Shown: positions 1 to 6,619, numbered from the stretch's first letter. The stretch is DNA of 6,867 nt from a bacterium UBA3756 (GCA_002371695.1 DFGG01000058.1:1-6867), one strand, 5' to 3'. A program made the numbers and translations. Notes: generated from the sequence alone by a model not told the origin.

Positions 1-25
1 ACAAGAGGCTCAAGAGAAGATTCCC

Positions 26-53
26 AAGGATTGGCTCAAGCCAATCCTTTTTT
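26..53 (+). terminator. Intrinsic (Rho-independent) terminator of an upstream unit
   Basis: A perfect 10-bp stem (AAGGATTGGC at 26-35, GCCAATCCTT at 40-49) encloses a TCAA tetraloop and runs into a six-T tract (48-53). The T tract lies only on the right side, so it stops rightward transcription. It therefore ends a + strand gene lying left of the window. None of the three + frames has a stop codon in bases 1-25, so that gene probably ended before position 1. It also insulates the promoter at 84-115 from read-through. Confidence 0.9.
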
Positions 54-74
54 GTGTTCACGAATGAATTGAAA

Positions 75-88
75 CCAAAAAATTTTGG
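75..88. repeat. Inverted repeat overlapping the -33 element; possible operator
   Basis: CCAAAA and TTTTGG arms are separated by AA and cover the -33 TTTG (84-87) of the promoter ahead of the LacI-family gene. A dimeric regulator bound here would block RNA polymerase, which fits autoregulation by the adjacent LacI protein. It lacks the central CG common in classical LacI-family operators, and A/T-rich symmetry arises easily by chance, so the operator role is only a suggestion. Confidence 0.3.
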
Positions 89-115
89 CCGTATCGGAAA
101 TTCTTCGTACCTTTG
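84..115 (+). promoter_or_regulatory. Bacteroidetes-type promoter for the lacI-uxaA-transporter operon
   Basis: TTTG at 84-87 is followed after 20 bp by TACCTTTG at 108-115, matching the -33 TTTG / -7 TAnnTTTG consensus of the Bacteroidetes primary sigma factor. The predicted transcription start is near 120-122, giving a leader of about 20 nt before the ATG at 144. No other good match lies upstream of the next three genes, so this is probably the main promoter for all of them. Confidence 0.8.
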
Positions 116-143
116 CAGAAATTTAAATATAGATACCCATTTA

Positions 144-1211
144 ATGGCAAACGAGAAAATTAGAATCAAGGACATCGCAGAACGTGCAGGCGTTTCTGTG
201 GGAACGGTCGACCGCGTGCTCCACAATCGTCCCAACGTTTCGAAGGTGGCACTCGACAAGGTCAACAAGGCCTTGGCTGAGATGGACTACAAACCCAACA
301 TGTATGCCTCGGCGCTGGCCTACAACAAGAAGTACACCTTCTACTGTGTACTGCCCAAGCATGAGCAGGAGGCCTACTGGGATGAAATTGAGGAAGGAGC
401 CCAGGCCTGCACCGACTTCCGTCGCGACTTCGGTATCACCCTGAGGTTCATATACTACGAGCGATTCAATAATGCATCGTTCACCAGGATGGTACGCGAA
501 TTCTTCACCGAGAAGTTCGACGGCGTCATCATTGTGCCCACCACCCTAGAGCAGACGGCACGCTTCACGGAGAAACTGACCGACAGAGGCATCCCCTACG
601 TGCTGCTCGACTCCTATATGCCCGACCTTAAACCATTGGCCTTCTTCGGGCAAGATTCCTTTGCCAGCGGCTATTTTGCAGCACGGATGCTGATGCTTAT
701 TGCTGCCAAAGAAAAGGAGATAGCTCTCGTCAAGCAGACACGCGACGGAAAGGTGGGATCAAAGCAGCAGGCCAACCGCGAGACGGGCTTTAGGCACTAT
801 ATGATGGACCATTTCCCCGATGTGACCATCACCGAAGTAGACTTGCCCCTCGATGAGGAACGGGCTGAGTACGACTCGATTCTGGAGAAATTCTTTGCAG
901 ACCATCCGAAGATCCACCATTGCATCACGTTCAACTCAAAGGCCCACATCGTCGGCGAGTTCCTCAAGAAGAGCAATCGCCGCAACATTCAGATCATGGG
1001 CTACGACATGGTGCCCAAGAATGAGGAGTGCATCCGACAAGGGTCTATCTCGTTCCTCATCGCCCAGCACGCCTACCAACAGGGATATGCATCTGTCGAT
1101 GCCCTTTTCAATGCCATCGTGATGAAACGCGAGGTAAATCCCGTCAATTATATGCCCATCGAGATTCTGACCAAGGAAAACGTGGACTTCTATCGAAGGA
1201 CTGCTATCTGA
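144..1211 (+). CDS. LacI-family transcriptional regulator, probably of hexuronate catabolism
   Basis: This 355-residue protein has the LacI-family layout. The N-terminal helix-turn-helix lies at about residues 8-27 (IKDIAERAGVSVGTVDRVLH), and the linker and hinge helix at about 48-60 (YKPNMYASALA). A periplasmic-binding-protein-like effector domain follows (GVIIVPTT 127-134, IPYVLLDS 150-157, IMGYDMV 284-290). The recognition helix reads TVDRVLH, not the classical TVSRVLN. The frame stays open back to an ATG at 54, but that start lies upstream of the predicted promoter and would be untranscribed, so 144 is chosen. It is the first gene of the operon, 25 bp before uxaA, so it probably senses a hexuronate-pathway intermediate and controls its own operon. 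The effector and whether it represses or activates cannot be read from the sequence. Confidence 0.93.
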   Translation: MANEKIRIKDIAERAGVSVGTVDRVLHNRPNVSKVALDKVNKALAEMDYKPNMYASALAYNKKYTFYCVLPKHEQEAYWDEIEEGAQACTDFRRDFGITLRFIYYERFNNASFTRMVREFFTEKFDGVIIVPTTLEQTARFTEKLTDRGIPYVLLDSYMPDLKPLAFFGQDSFASGYFAARMLMLIAAKEKEIALVKQTRDGKVGSKQQANRETGFRHYMMDHFPDVTITEVDLPLDEERAEYDSILEKFFADHPKIHHCITFNSKAHIVGEFLKKSNRRNIQIMGYDMVPKNEECIRQGSISFLIAQHAYQQGYASVDALFNAIVMKREVNPVNYMPIEILTKENVDFYRRTAI

Positions 1212-1236
1212 CAACTAAGCAAACTATTGAAACAAT

Positions 1237-2733
1237 ATGGAATTAGCAACTTACTTAAAAATTAATCCGGCTGACAGCGTTGTGGTATGCCTGCAGCCGA
1301 AAAAGAAAGGAGAGATCATCGATATCGACGGCAAGTCGATTGTACTCAATCAGGACACGCCTGCTGGCCACAAGGTGCTTATCAAAGACGTGAAGGAAGG
1401 TGAGGACATCATTAAGTATGGCTACCCCATCGGACATGCACGCCAAGACTTAAAGGCTGGCGACTGGGTGAACGAGAACAATCTGAAAACCAATCTGGCA
1501 GGAACGCTCGAATACACATACAATCCAGTTAACGAGGAGCTTAGCATCAAAAACGAGAACCGTACCTTTAAGGGATACAAGCGTCAGAATGGTGATGTGG
1601 GTGTGAGAAACGAAATATGGATTGTACCTACAGTAGGCTGCGTGAATGGCATCGCCGAGAAACTGGCTGAGCAGTTGCGCCGTGAGACTGGTTGCAAGGG
1701 TATTGATGCGGTGTATGCTTGGCACCACAACTTTGGATGCTCCCAGTTGTCAGGCGACCACGAGAACACCCGCAAGGTGCTTCGCGATATCTGCCTGCAC
1801 CCCAATGCCGGCGCGGTGCTCGTACTGAGCTTGGGCTGTGAAAACAATCAACCCGATGATTTCATGGCAATGCTGGGCGACTACGACAAGAGTCGCATCC
1901 GTCTGCTGATCACCCAGAAGGTTGTGGGTGACGAAAAGGAAGAGGGCATGCGCATCCTGCGTGAGCTCTATGACATCGCAAAGAATGACAAGCGTGAGCC
2001 TGTTCCCGTCAGCGAGCTGCGCGTCGGTCTGAAATGCGGAGGCAGCGACGGATTCTCTGGCATCACCGCCAACCCACTGGTAGGCGAGTTCAGCGATTGG
2101 CTTGTAGCACAGGGCGGCACATCGGTTCTGACTGAGGTGCCCGAAATGTTTGGTGCCGAGACCATACTGATGAATCGTTGCCGTACGGAACAGCTCTTCG
2201 ACCAGACTGTGTCGATGATCAATAATTTCAAGAACTATTTCCTCTCTCACGGCGAACCCGTAGGCGAGAACCCCTCACCAGGCAACAAGGCTGGCGGCAT
2301 CTCCACCCTCGAGGACAAGGCCCTCGGCTGTACCCAGAAGTGCGGCAAGGCCCCTGTGAGCGGAGTGATGGAATATGGCGACCGTCTTCAGAACAAGGGA
2401 CTCAACCTGCTCTCTGCCCCTGGCAACGACCTGGTTGCCGCTACGGCGCTGGCCTCTTCCGGTTGTCACCTGGTTCTCTTCACCACAGGCCGCGGTACGC
2501 CCTTCGGCACTTTCGTCCCCACCATGAAAATAGCCACTAACCCCACCCTGGCCAAGAACAAGCCTGGCTGGGTCGATTTCTCCGCAGGACAACTGGTGGA
2601 AGGGCGCACCATGCAGGAGCTCATACCCGAGTTCATCAACAAGGTGCTGGCTGTGGCCAGTGGCGAGAAAGCCCGCAATGAGGAAAACGACTACCGCGAG
2701 ATTGCTATTTTCAAGAACGGCGTAACACTCTAA
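1237..2733 (+). CDS. uxaA: D-altronate dehydratase (altronate hydrolase) UxaA
   Basis: UxaA dehydrates D-altronate to 2-keto-3-deoxy-D-gluconate, a cytoplasmic step in galacturonate catabolism that feeds the KDG kinase/aldolase route. The 498 residues match the length of the E. coli enzyme. An N-terminal SAF domain (about 8-85, with AGHKVLIKDV at 43-52) precedes the UxaA/GarD catalytic region. Family signatures visible are GVRNEIWIVPTVGCVN (122-137), HHNFGCSQLSGD (163-174), SLGCENNQ (198-205), GLKCGGSDGFSGITANP (264-280), and LFTTGRGTPFG (414-424) before the conserved VPTMKIATNP. The conserved Cys and His residues fit a metal-dependent dehydratase. It lies 25 bp after the LacI gene with no separate promoter seen, and its stop codon abuts the next start codon. 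The related galactarate dehydratase GarD shares this fold, but length and overall pattern favour UxaA. Confidence 0.94.
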   Translation: MELATYLKINPADSVVVCLQPKKKGEIIDIDGKSIVLNQDTPAGHKVLIKDVKEGEDIIKYGYPIGHARQDLKAGDWVNENNLKTNLAGTLEYTYNPVNEELSIKNENRTFKGYKRQNGDVGVRNEIWIVPTVGCVNGIAEKLAEQLRRETGCKGIDAVYAWHHNFGCSQLSGDHENTRKVLRDICLHPNAGAVLVLSLGCENNQPDDFMAMLGDYDKSRIRLLITQKVVGDEKEEGMRILRELYDIAKNDKREPVPVSELRVGLKCGGSDGFSGITANPLVGEFSDWLVAQGGTSVLTEVPEMFGAETILMNRCRTEQLFDQTVSMINNFKNYFLSHGEPVGENPSPGNKAGGISTLEDKALGCTQKCGKAPVSGVMEYGDRLQNKGLNLLSAPGNDLVAATALASSGCHLVLFTTGRGTPFGTFVPTMKIATNPTLAKNKPGWVDFSAGQLVEGRTMQELIPEFINKVLAVASGEKARNEENDYREIAIFKNGVTL

Positions 2734-4008
2734 ATGAAGAAGGGATTGTTAGCATTGTCACCCCTGGTGGTGTTCATTGTATTGTATCTAGTCACCAGCA
2801 TCATTGCTGGTGACTTCTACAAGGTGCCCATCACCGTGGCCTTTCTGCTGTCAAGCATCTTTGCTGTCATCGTTCATGGGGGCAGACCCCTGAAAGAACG
2901 CATCGACATCTTCAGCCGAGGAGCAGCCACAGGACAGATGATGCTAATGATCTGGATATTCATTCTCGCTGGAGCCTTTGCCAACTCGGCGAAGGTAATG
3001 GGCAGCATCGACGCTACAGTCAACCTGACTCTCTCCCTTCTCCCCCCGCAGATGCTCCTCGCAGGCCTCTTCCTGGCTGCCTGCTTCATCTCGATCTCCA
3101 TCGGCACCAGCGTAGGTACCATCGTGGCCCTGACGCCCATCGCCGTTGGCGTGGCCCAGCAGACGGGCTCTGACGTGGCCATGATTACCGCCGTTGTCGT
3201 CGGAGGCTCTTTCTTCGGCGACAATCTCTCGTTCATCTCTGATACCACCATCGTGGCGACATCCACACAGGGATGCCGGCTGAGCGACAAGTTCCGCGTC
3301 AACTCCTTCATTGTGATTCCTGCGGCACTGTTCATCCTCGTTCTCTACATTTTCCTGGGAATCAACGTCCATGCGCCCCAGCACATTGAGACCGTGGAAT
3401 GGGCGAAGGTCATCCCCTACATCGTAGTGCTCGTCTGTGCCATCCTGGGCATGAACGTGATGGCAGTAATCACGCTCGGACTCCTGCTGACAGGCATCAT
3501 CGGCCTCGCCACGGGAGCCTTCGACGTGTTCGGATGGTTCCAAGCCATGGGCGACGGCATCGTCAGCATGGGCGAGCTGATCATCGTCACGATGATGGCG
3601 GGCGGCATGCTTGAGCTCATCAAACAACAGGGAGGCATCGACTTCATCATCGACCGTATGACTCGGCGCATTCATGGTAAGCGGGGGGCAGAGTTCAGCA
3701 TCGGAGCACTCGTATCGCTCGTCGATGTCTGTACGGCCAACAATACCGTGGCCATCATCACCGTGGGGGGCATCGCCAAGCAGATAGGCGACCGCTATGG
3801 TGTCGACAACAAGAAGGCCGCCTCCATACTCGACACCTTCTCATGCTTCGTACAGGGACTCATCCCCTACGGTGCCCAGCTGCTGATGGCTGGAGGACTG
3901 GCGGCGCTCAATCCCGTAAGCATCATACCTTACTTGTATTATCCCTTCGCCATCGGACTGGCAGCCACGCTGGCCATCTTACTCCGATACCCGAAACGTT
4001 ACTCATAA
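2734..4008 (+). CDS. NhaC-family Na+/H+ antiporter or organic-acid antiporter
   Basis: A 424-residue polytopic inner-membrane protein with roughly ten to twelve hydrophobic segments, beginning at about 6-24, 31-48 and 68-86 and ending at about 395-416. The motif GGSFFGDNLSFISDTT (157-172), with acidic D163 and D170 inside the membrane region, is typical of the NhaC family (Pfam Na_H_antiporter). CTANNTVAI (333-341) and the polar helix around DTFSCFVQGLIPYG (367-380) also fit. Members exchange Na+ for H+, and at least one characterised member, Bacillus MleN, couples this to malate/lactate exchange. The ATG follows the uxaA stop directly (TAAATG), so the two are probably translationally coupled. 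Whether this one balances ions during acid-sugar use or moves a hexuronate-pathway acid is unresolved. The start is the first ATG and gives a normal first transmembrane helix. Confidence 0.88.
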   Translation: MKKGLLALSPLVVFIVLYLVTSIIAGDFYKVPITVAFLLSSIFAVIVHGGRPLKERIDIFSRGAATGQMMLMIWIFILAGAFANSAKVMGSIDATVNLTLSLLPPQMLLAGLFLAACFISISIGTSVGTIVALTPIAVGVAQQTGSDVAMITAVVVGGSFFGDNLSFISDTTIVATSTQGCRLSDKFRVNSFIVIPAALFILVLYIFLGINVHAPQHIETVEWAKVIPYIVVLVCAILGMNVMAVITLGLLLTGIIGLATGAFDVFGWFQAMGDGIVSMGELIIVTMMAGGMLELIKQQGGIDFIIDRMTRRIHGKRGAEFSIGALVSLVDVCTANNTVAIITVGGIAKQIGDRYGVDNKKAASILDTFSCFVQGLIPYGAQLLMAGGLAALNPVSIIPYLYYPFAIGLAATLAILLRYPKRYS

Positions 4009-4026
4009 AAACCCCAAGACAGAAAT

Positions 4027-4851
4027 ATGAACATCGTACAGCGCAATTTTTTCCGGCTCATCCGTTGCGGTGCCTTTGGCAGAAAGGACGATGTAGAGCC
4101 CATGTCCGTCAGCAAGTGGAACAAGCTGTATCAGCTCTCGCTGATGCACGATGTGACGGAACCTGTCTATCAGGGACTGCTGCAATGTCGAGACCAATTC
4201 TTCCTCCACCTCTCCGACAAGCAGTGGCAACAGTGGGAAAAGACTTCTGAAGAGAAACCCCATCAGCGACAAGAGACAGAGGAAGACGATTTCCTCAGGG
4301 CCGACCATCTGACCAACCCGCTACTGAACATGAAGCTGCAGTCGATTCTCGACGACGAGAGCTCCGATGTCAGCACCCGCCAGATGCTGCTCGTCATCAT
4401 CAGTATAGCACGACACATCCTCAATGAGGGCGTGCCCATCAAGCAACTCACAGAACTGGGGAAATACCTCCAAACGGAGGGACATCGGGTCGATTTCTTC
4501 ACCCTCAAGAAATGGCTGAAGAACCTGGGAATGAGCCAAATATCACAACTTGAGGGCACCTTGCTGATACAGATGTTCGGCTTCACCGACGACGAGGTGC
4601 CGTTCATGGAGGGCAAGCCCGACAAACGAGCTGAACAAGTGGCACAGGAACTGACAGAGTTTACCAACACCCGCGCACAGGACTTCTATTTCACACAGAC
4701 GAACGACAGTGTATTCGTCCACACCAGCAATGGCTCTGCCATGCTGGGACATATCCGGCGCTCAGCCCGCTATTTCCACTACATGCCCTCGGAGACACTC
4801 ACCAATTTCTTCGCATCGTTCGCCCACTCCCTATCACATATCGAGGAGTAG
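4027..4851 (+). CDS. Uncharacterised protein resembling the ends of NTP_transf_5-type nucleotidyltransferases
   Basis: A 274-residue soluble protein without signal peptide or membrane segment. The N-terminus (about 5-50: RNFFRLIRCGAFG, then a W-x3-YQLSLMHDV stretch) resembles the start of the Bacteroidetes uncharacterised nucleotidyltransferase family (Pfam NTP_transf_5). So does the region at about 125-195, where EGVPIKQLTELGKYL is followed by VDFFTLKKWLKNLGM and FGFTDDEVPF. The part expected between them, carrying the GDID-like catalytic acidic residues, is missing. Residues 70-115 are instead a charged, Glu/Asp/Gln-rich linker. The C-terminal RRSARYFHYMPSETLTNFF resembles that family's tail. 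The assignment comes from remembered family patterns, not a search. It starts 18 bp after the transporter gene with no terminator or promoter between, so it may be cotranscribed, yet no metabolic link is apparent. Probably not an active nucleotidyltransferase; function unknown. Confidence 0.75.
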   Translation: MNIVQRNFFRLIRCGAFGRKDDVEPMSVSKWNKLYQLSLMHDVTEPVYQGLLQCRDQFFLHLSDKQWQQWEKTSEEKPHQRQETEEDDFLRADHLTNPLLNMKLQSILDDESSDVSTRQMLLVIISIARHILNEGVPIKQLTELGKYLQTEGHRVDFFTLKKWLKNLGMSQISQLEGTLLIQMFGFTDDEVPFMEGKPDKRAEQVAQELTEFTNTRAQDFYFTQTNDSVFVHTSNGSAMLGHIRRSARYFHYMPSETLTNFFASFAHSLSHIEE

Positions 4852-4854
4852 TCT

Positions 4855-5700
4855 TCACGGTAGCACCGTTTCCTCCGCAGCCTCCTGGGCACGCTGGATA
4901 GAGTCTTGCTGAGCCTTCAGGCGAGCCTGCTTTTCCTCTTCCTCCAGACGGTCGTATTCGCTCTTGGCCTCGTCGTAATAGTAGCCCTGAGCATGCTCCT
5001 CCATATACTTCTTAAAGCCATCCATCGAGTTGAGACGCTTGGCAGCCAAGAAGTCGAGCGAGTCGATCAACAACTGGGCCTCACGCACATGGATATTCTC
5101 GGGATTACGCTCGATAAACAGCTGCAGGGTCTTCTTCGACTCGCTGATACGGGCGTTGTCCCAGTCGCGGTCCACCTTCTTGAGTGCTTCCAGATGCACC
5201 TTGATGGTATCGCGATGTGCCACAGGCGCGTCGATGTACATATCGAGGTAGTTCTGCAGCACGGCTGGCTCACGACTCATCATGGCATTCTCATACGACC
5301 GCTGCTCATTCTCCTTCTGCGTCTTCTGCATGAAATAGATACCGATGAAGACAATCATCATGGCCAAGACAAGGGCGACGATGAAAGCTGACCACCAGCC
5401 CTTATGGCTCTTCTTCGGCTGCTCTGGCTCCTGAGCCGATGAAACCTCTTGACTCTCCTGGGGATGGGGAACCAGACCGTTCTCTGCTTCCTGTTTCACC
5501 CCCACGGGAATAGACACGACGGGCACTGCCGAGGCGTTGATCACACAATGACAGTTCGGGCATTCATGGTCATCCTTGAAGATATACGCCCCACAGTCGG
5601 GACAACGCGTGAGCTTACCAGCAATATCTATGCCACACGAAGGGCACACTCTGGCGCGGTCGCTTACCTGATGACCGCATTCTGGACACTTGATTATCAT
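4855..5700 (-). CDS. Membrane protein with double zinc ribbon and periplasmic helical repeats
   Basis: 281 residues in four parts. Two CxxC-x10-CxxC zinc ribbons (C5/C8/C19/C22 and C33/C36/C47/C50) each should bind one Zn2+. A low-complexity Glu/Pro/Gln linker follows (about 69-95). One transmembrane helix spans about 102-124, preceded by KKSHK, so the zinc ribbons should face the cytoplasm. The remaining 155 residues, charged and helical, are predicted to be periplasmic. They contain three related repeats of about 40 residues (near 136-173, 179-216 and 219-253) and end in a Glu/Lys/Gln-rich coiled-coil-like tail. No enzyme motif is visible. The gene starts 30 bp after the GH25 muramidase gene with no terminator between, so the two probably share a transcript, which hints at a cell-envelope role. 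The molecular function is unknown. Confidence 0.88.
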   Translation of the reverse strand: MIIKCPECGHQVSDRARVCPSCGIDIAGKLTRCPDCGAYIFKDDHECPNCHCVINASAVPVVSIPVGVKQEAENGLVPHPQESQEVSSAQEPEQPKKSHKGWWSAFIVALVLAMMIVFIGIYFMQKTQKENEQRSYENAMMSREPAVLQNYLDMYIDAPVAHRDTIKVHLEALKKVDRDWDNARISESKKTLQLFIERNPENIHVREAQLLIDSLDFLAAKRLNSMDGFKKYMEEHAQGYYYDEAKSEYDRLEEEEKQARLKAQQDSIQRAQEAAEETVLP

Positions 5701-5709
5701 CTTTTTAAA

Positions 5710-5724
5710 TCTAAACTCTAAACT
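5710..5724. repeat. Tandem heptamer TCTAAAC x2 in an intergenic gap
   Basis: Two exact, adjacent copies of TCTAAAC (5710-5716, 5717-5723) followed by T occupy half of the 30-bp gap between the muramidase stop and the zinc-ribbon start. On the sense strand this reads GTTTAGA GTTTAGA, about 10 nt before the ATG. It does not match the TAnnTTTG promoter box. Its role is unknown; it may be an A/T-rich leader or a slippage-prone short repeat. Confidence 0.6.
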
Positions 5725-5730
5725 GTTACT

Positions 5731-6570
5731 TTAATGCCTGAAGCGGATATCCCTAAGCCCGTGACGCCCGAGAAAGCGCGACTTGTCTACAAATCCGTTG
5801 ATACCCACGATGCGCCCCTTGCCCGTATACTGCCAGAGCGTGATGTCGCGCTCGTCATCCAGCACCGGCTCCTCGTCGAGATACATAGCCACCATCAGCT
5901 GATAGTCGTTCAGACGACCCACCAGATGCCAGTTGTAGAAGTTGCGGAAGGTGTACACCAGCGGTTTCTGCTTGTAGTGTTGTTCCACCATCCAGAGGAA
6001 GTGCATCAGCGAGTCGCAGAACTGGTTGCTCGGTAACCCTCCCGTGGTCTCCACGTCAATCATCGGTATCAGGTCTTGCTCGCCCGGCAGGCACTGGGCC
6101 GTGAAGTTCTCCAGTTGTTTCCTCAGCGGTGTCTTCGGACGGAAGAAATGGTACGAGCCCACCTTCAGTCCGTAGCGGTGCGCCAACTCGATGTTGCGCT
6201 CGAACTTCGGATCGATACGATCGCCGCCCTCCGTAGCCTTCAGATAGACGTAGGCCATCTTCGTATTCTCACCAACCGTCTCCCAGAACACGTCGCCCTG
6301 ATAGCGGCTCAGGTCGATGCCGTGAACGTGGTTACAGGTGTCCTCGCACTGTAGAAAAGGGTTGTAGGCATCGTCGAGCAGGTTGCGCTCTGCCGGCAGC
6401 GGTACGAATCGCTCCACAGGGCGTCTCGGAGCAGCCGACTTCTTCTTCCTCACCACCTTGTGCGTCTTCTGGCGCGTTCGGCGGTGCGGACGCTTGGGTT
6501 TCTTGGCCAAGGCATCGCCGACACACATTGCAGCGATGGCTATTGCCAACATTAAATATAGCTTTTTCAT
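5731..6570 (-). CDS. Secreted GH25 family lysozyme (N-acetylmuramidase)
   Basis: GH25 enzymes cut the MurNAc-beta-1,4-GlcNAc bond of peptidoglycan. The 279-residue protein starts with a Sec signal peptide (1-22, cleavage after DALA). No lipobox is present, because the only cysteine in this region, C16, is preceded by Met. Next comes a strongly basic stretch (23-54, about half Lys/Arg), then the GH25 barrel: HGIDLSRYQG (83-92), YLKATEGG (109-116), KVGSYHFF (136-143), the catalytic-pair motif MIDVET (D172, E174) and the closing LWQYTGKG...GFVDKSRF. Both expected active-site acids are present. An in-frame ATG at 6597 would add nine residues, but it lies inside the predicted -7 box and spoils the signal peptide, so 6570 is the better start. 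First gene of a leftward pair with the zinc-ribbon gene. The target may be its own wall or that of other bacteria. Confidence 0.92.
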   Translation of the reverse strand: MKKLYLMLAIAIAAMCVGDALAKKPKRPHRRTRQKTHKVVRKKKSAAPRRPVERFVPLPAERNLLDDAYNPFLQCEDTCNHVHGIDLSRYQGDVFWETVGENTKMAYVYLKATEGGDRIDPKFERNIELAHRYGLKVGSYHFFRPKTPLRKQLENFTAQCLPGEQDLIPMIDVETTGGLPSNQFCDSLMHFLWMVEQHYKQKPLVYTFRNFYNWHLVGRLNDYQLMVAMYLDEEPVLDDERDITLWQYTGKGRIVGINGFVDKSRFLGRHGLRDIRFRH

Positions 6571-6594
6571 TATCCTTTTTCTCTTTTCGAGGTG

Positions 6595-6602
6595 CAAAAT
6601 TA
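6595..6602 (-). promoter_or_regulatory. -7 promoter element for the GH25/zinc-ribbon genes
   Basis: The reverse strand reads TAATTTTG, a match to the Bacteroidetes -7 box TAnnTTTG, ending 24 nt before the ATG at 6570. The predicted transcription start near 6589 leaves a leader of about 20 nt, as for the LacI-family gene. The -33 region is poor: the nearest candidate is ATTG at 6626-6629, with a 23-bp spacer that is slightly too long. Confidence 0.6.
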
Positions 6603-6619
6603 CAAAAATTCTGAGATAA

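Noticed and set aside
2..67. Tail of an upstream gene in frame 2, ending with TGA at 65-67.
   Set aside because: It would read straight through a perfect terminator hairpin and T tract; the upstream gene more likely ended before the window.
54..143. Upstream extension of the LacI-family gene to the ATG at 54 (385 residues).
   Set aside because: The added residues include the predicted -33 and -7 promoter boxes and look unlike LacI N-termini; MANEKIRIKDIAE at 144 is the natural start.
1225..1237. Small inverted repeat TATTG-AAA-CAATA before uxaA as an operator or attenuator.
   Set aside because: Only five A/T-rich pairs with a three-base loop, overlapping the start codon; easily due to chance.
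1750..2250. Open frame of 166 codons on the - strand inside uxaA.
   Set aside because: It is antisense to the most conserved UxaA motifs and shows no recognisable domain or promoter.
2944..3675. Open frame of 243 codons on the - strand inside the transporter gene.
   Set aside because: Its product is an unnatural His/Asp/Glu-rich composition typical of an antisense shadow of a hydrophobic GC-rich gene; the + strand frame has a clear NhaC-family motif.
4906..5391. Open frame of 161 codons on the + strand opposite the zinc-ribbon gene.
   Set aside because: Leu-rich shadow of a Glu/Lys-rich coiled-coil gene; the opposite strand encodes two intact zinc ribbons and a transmembrane helix.
6571..6597. 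Longer start for the GH25 gene at 6597 (288 residues).
   Set aside because: It lies within the predicted -7 element, upstream of the transcript start, and places nine charged residues before a clean signal peptide that begins at 6570.
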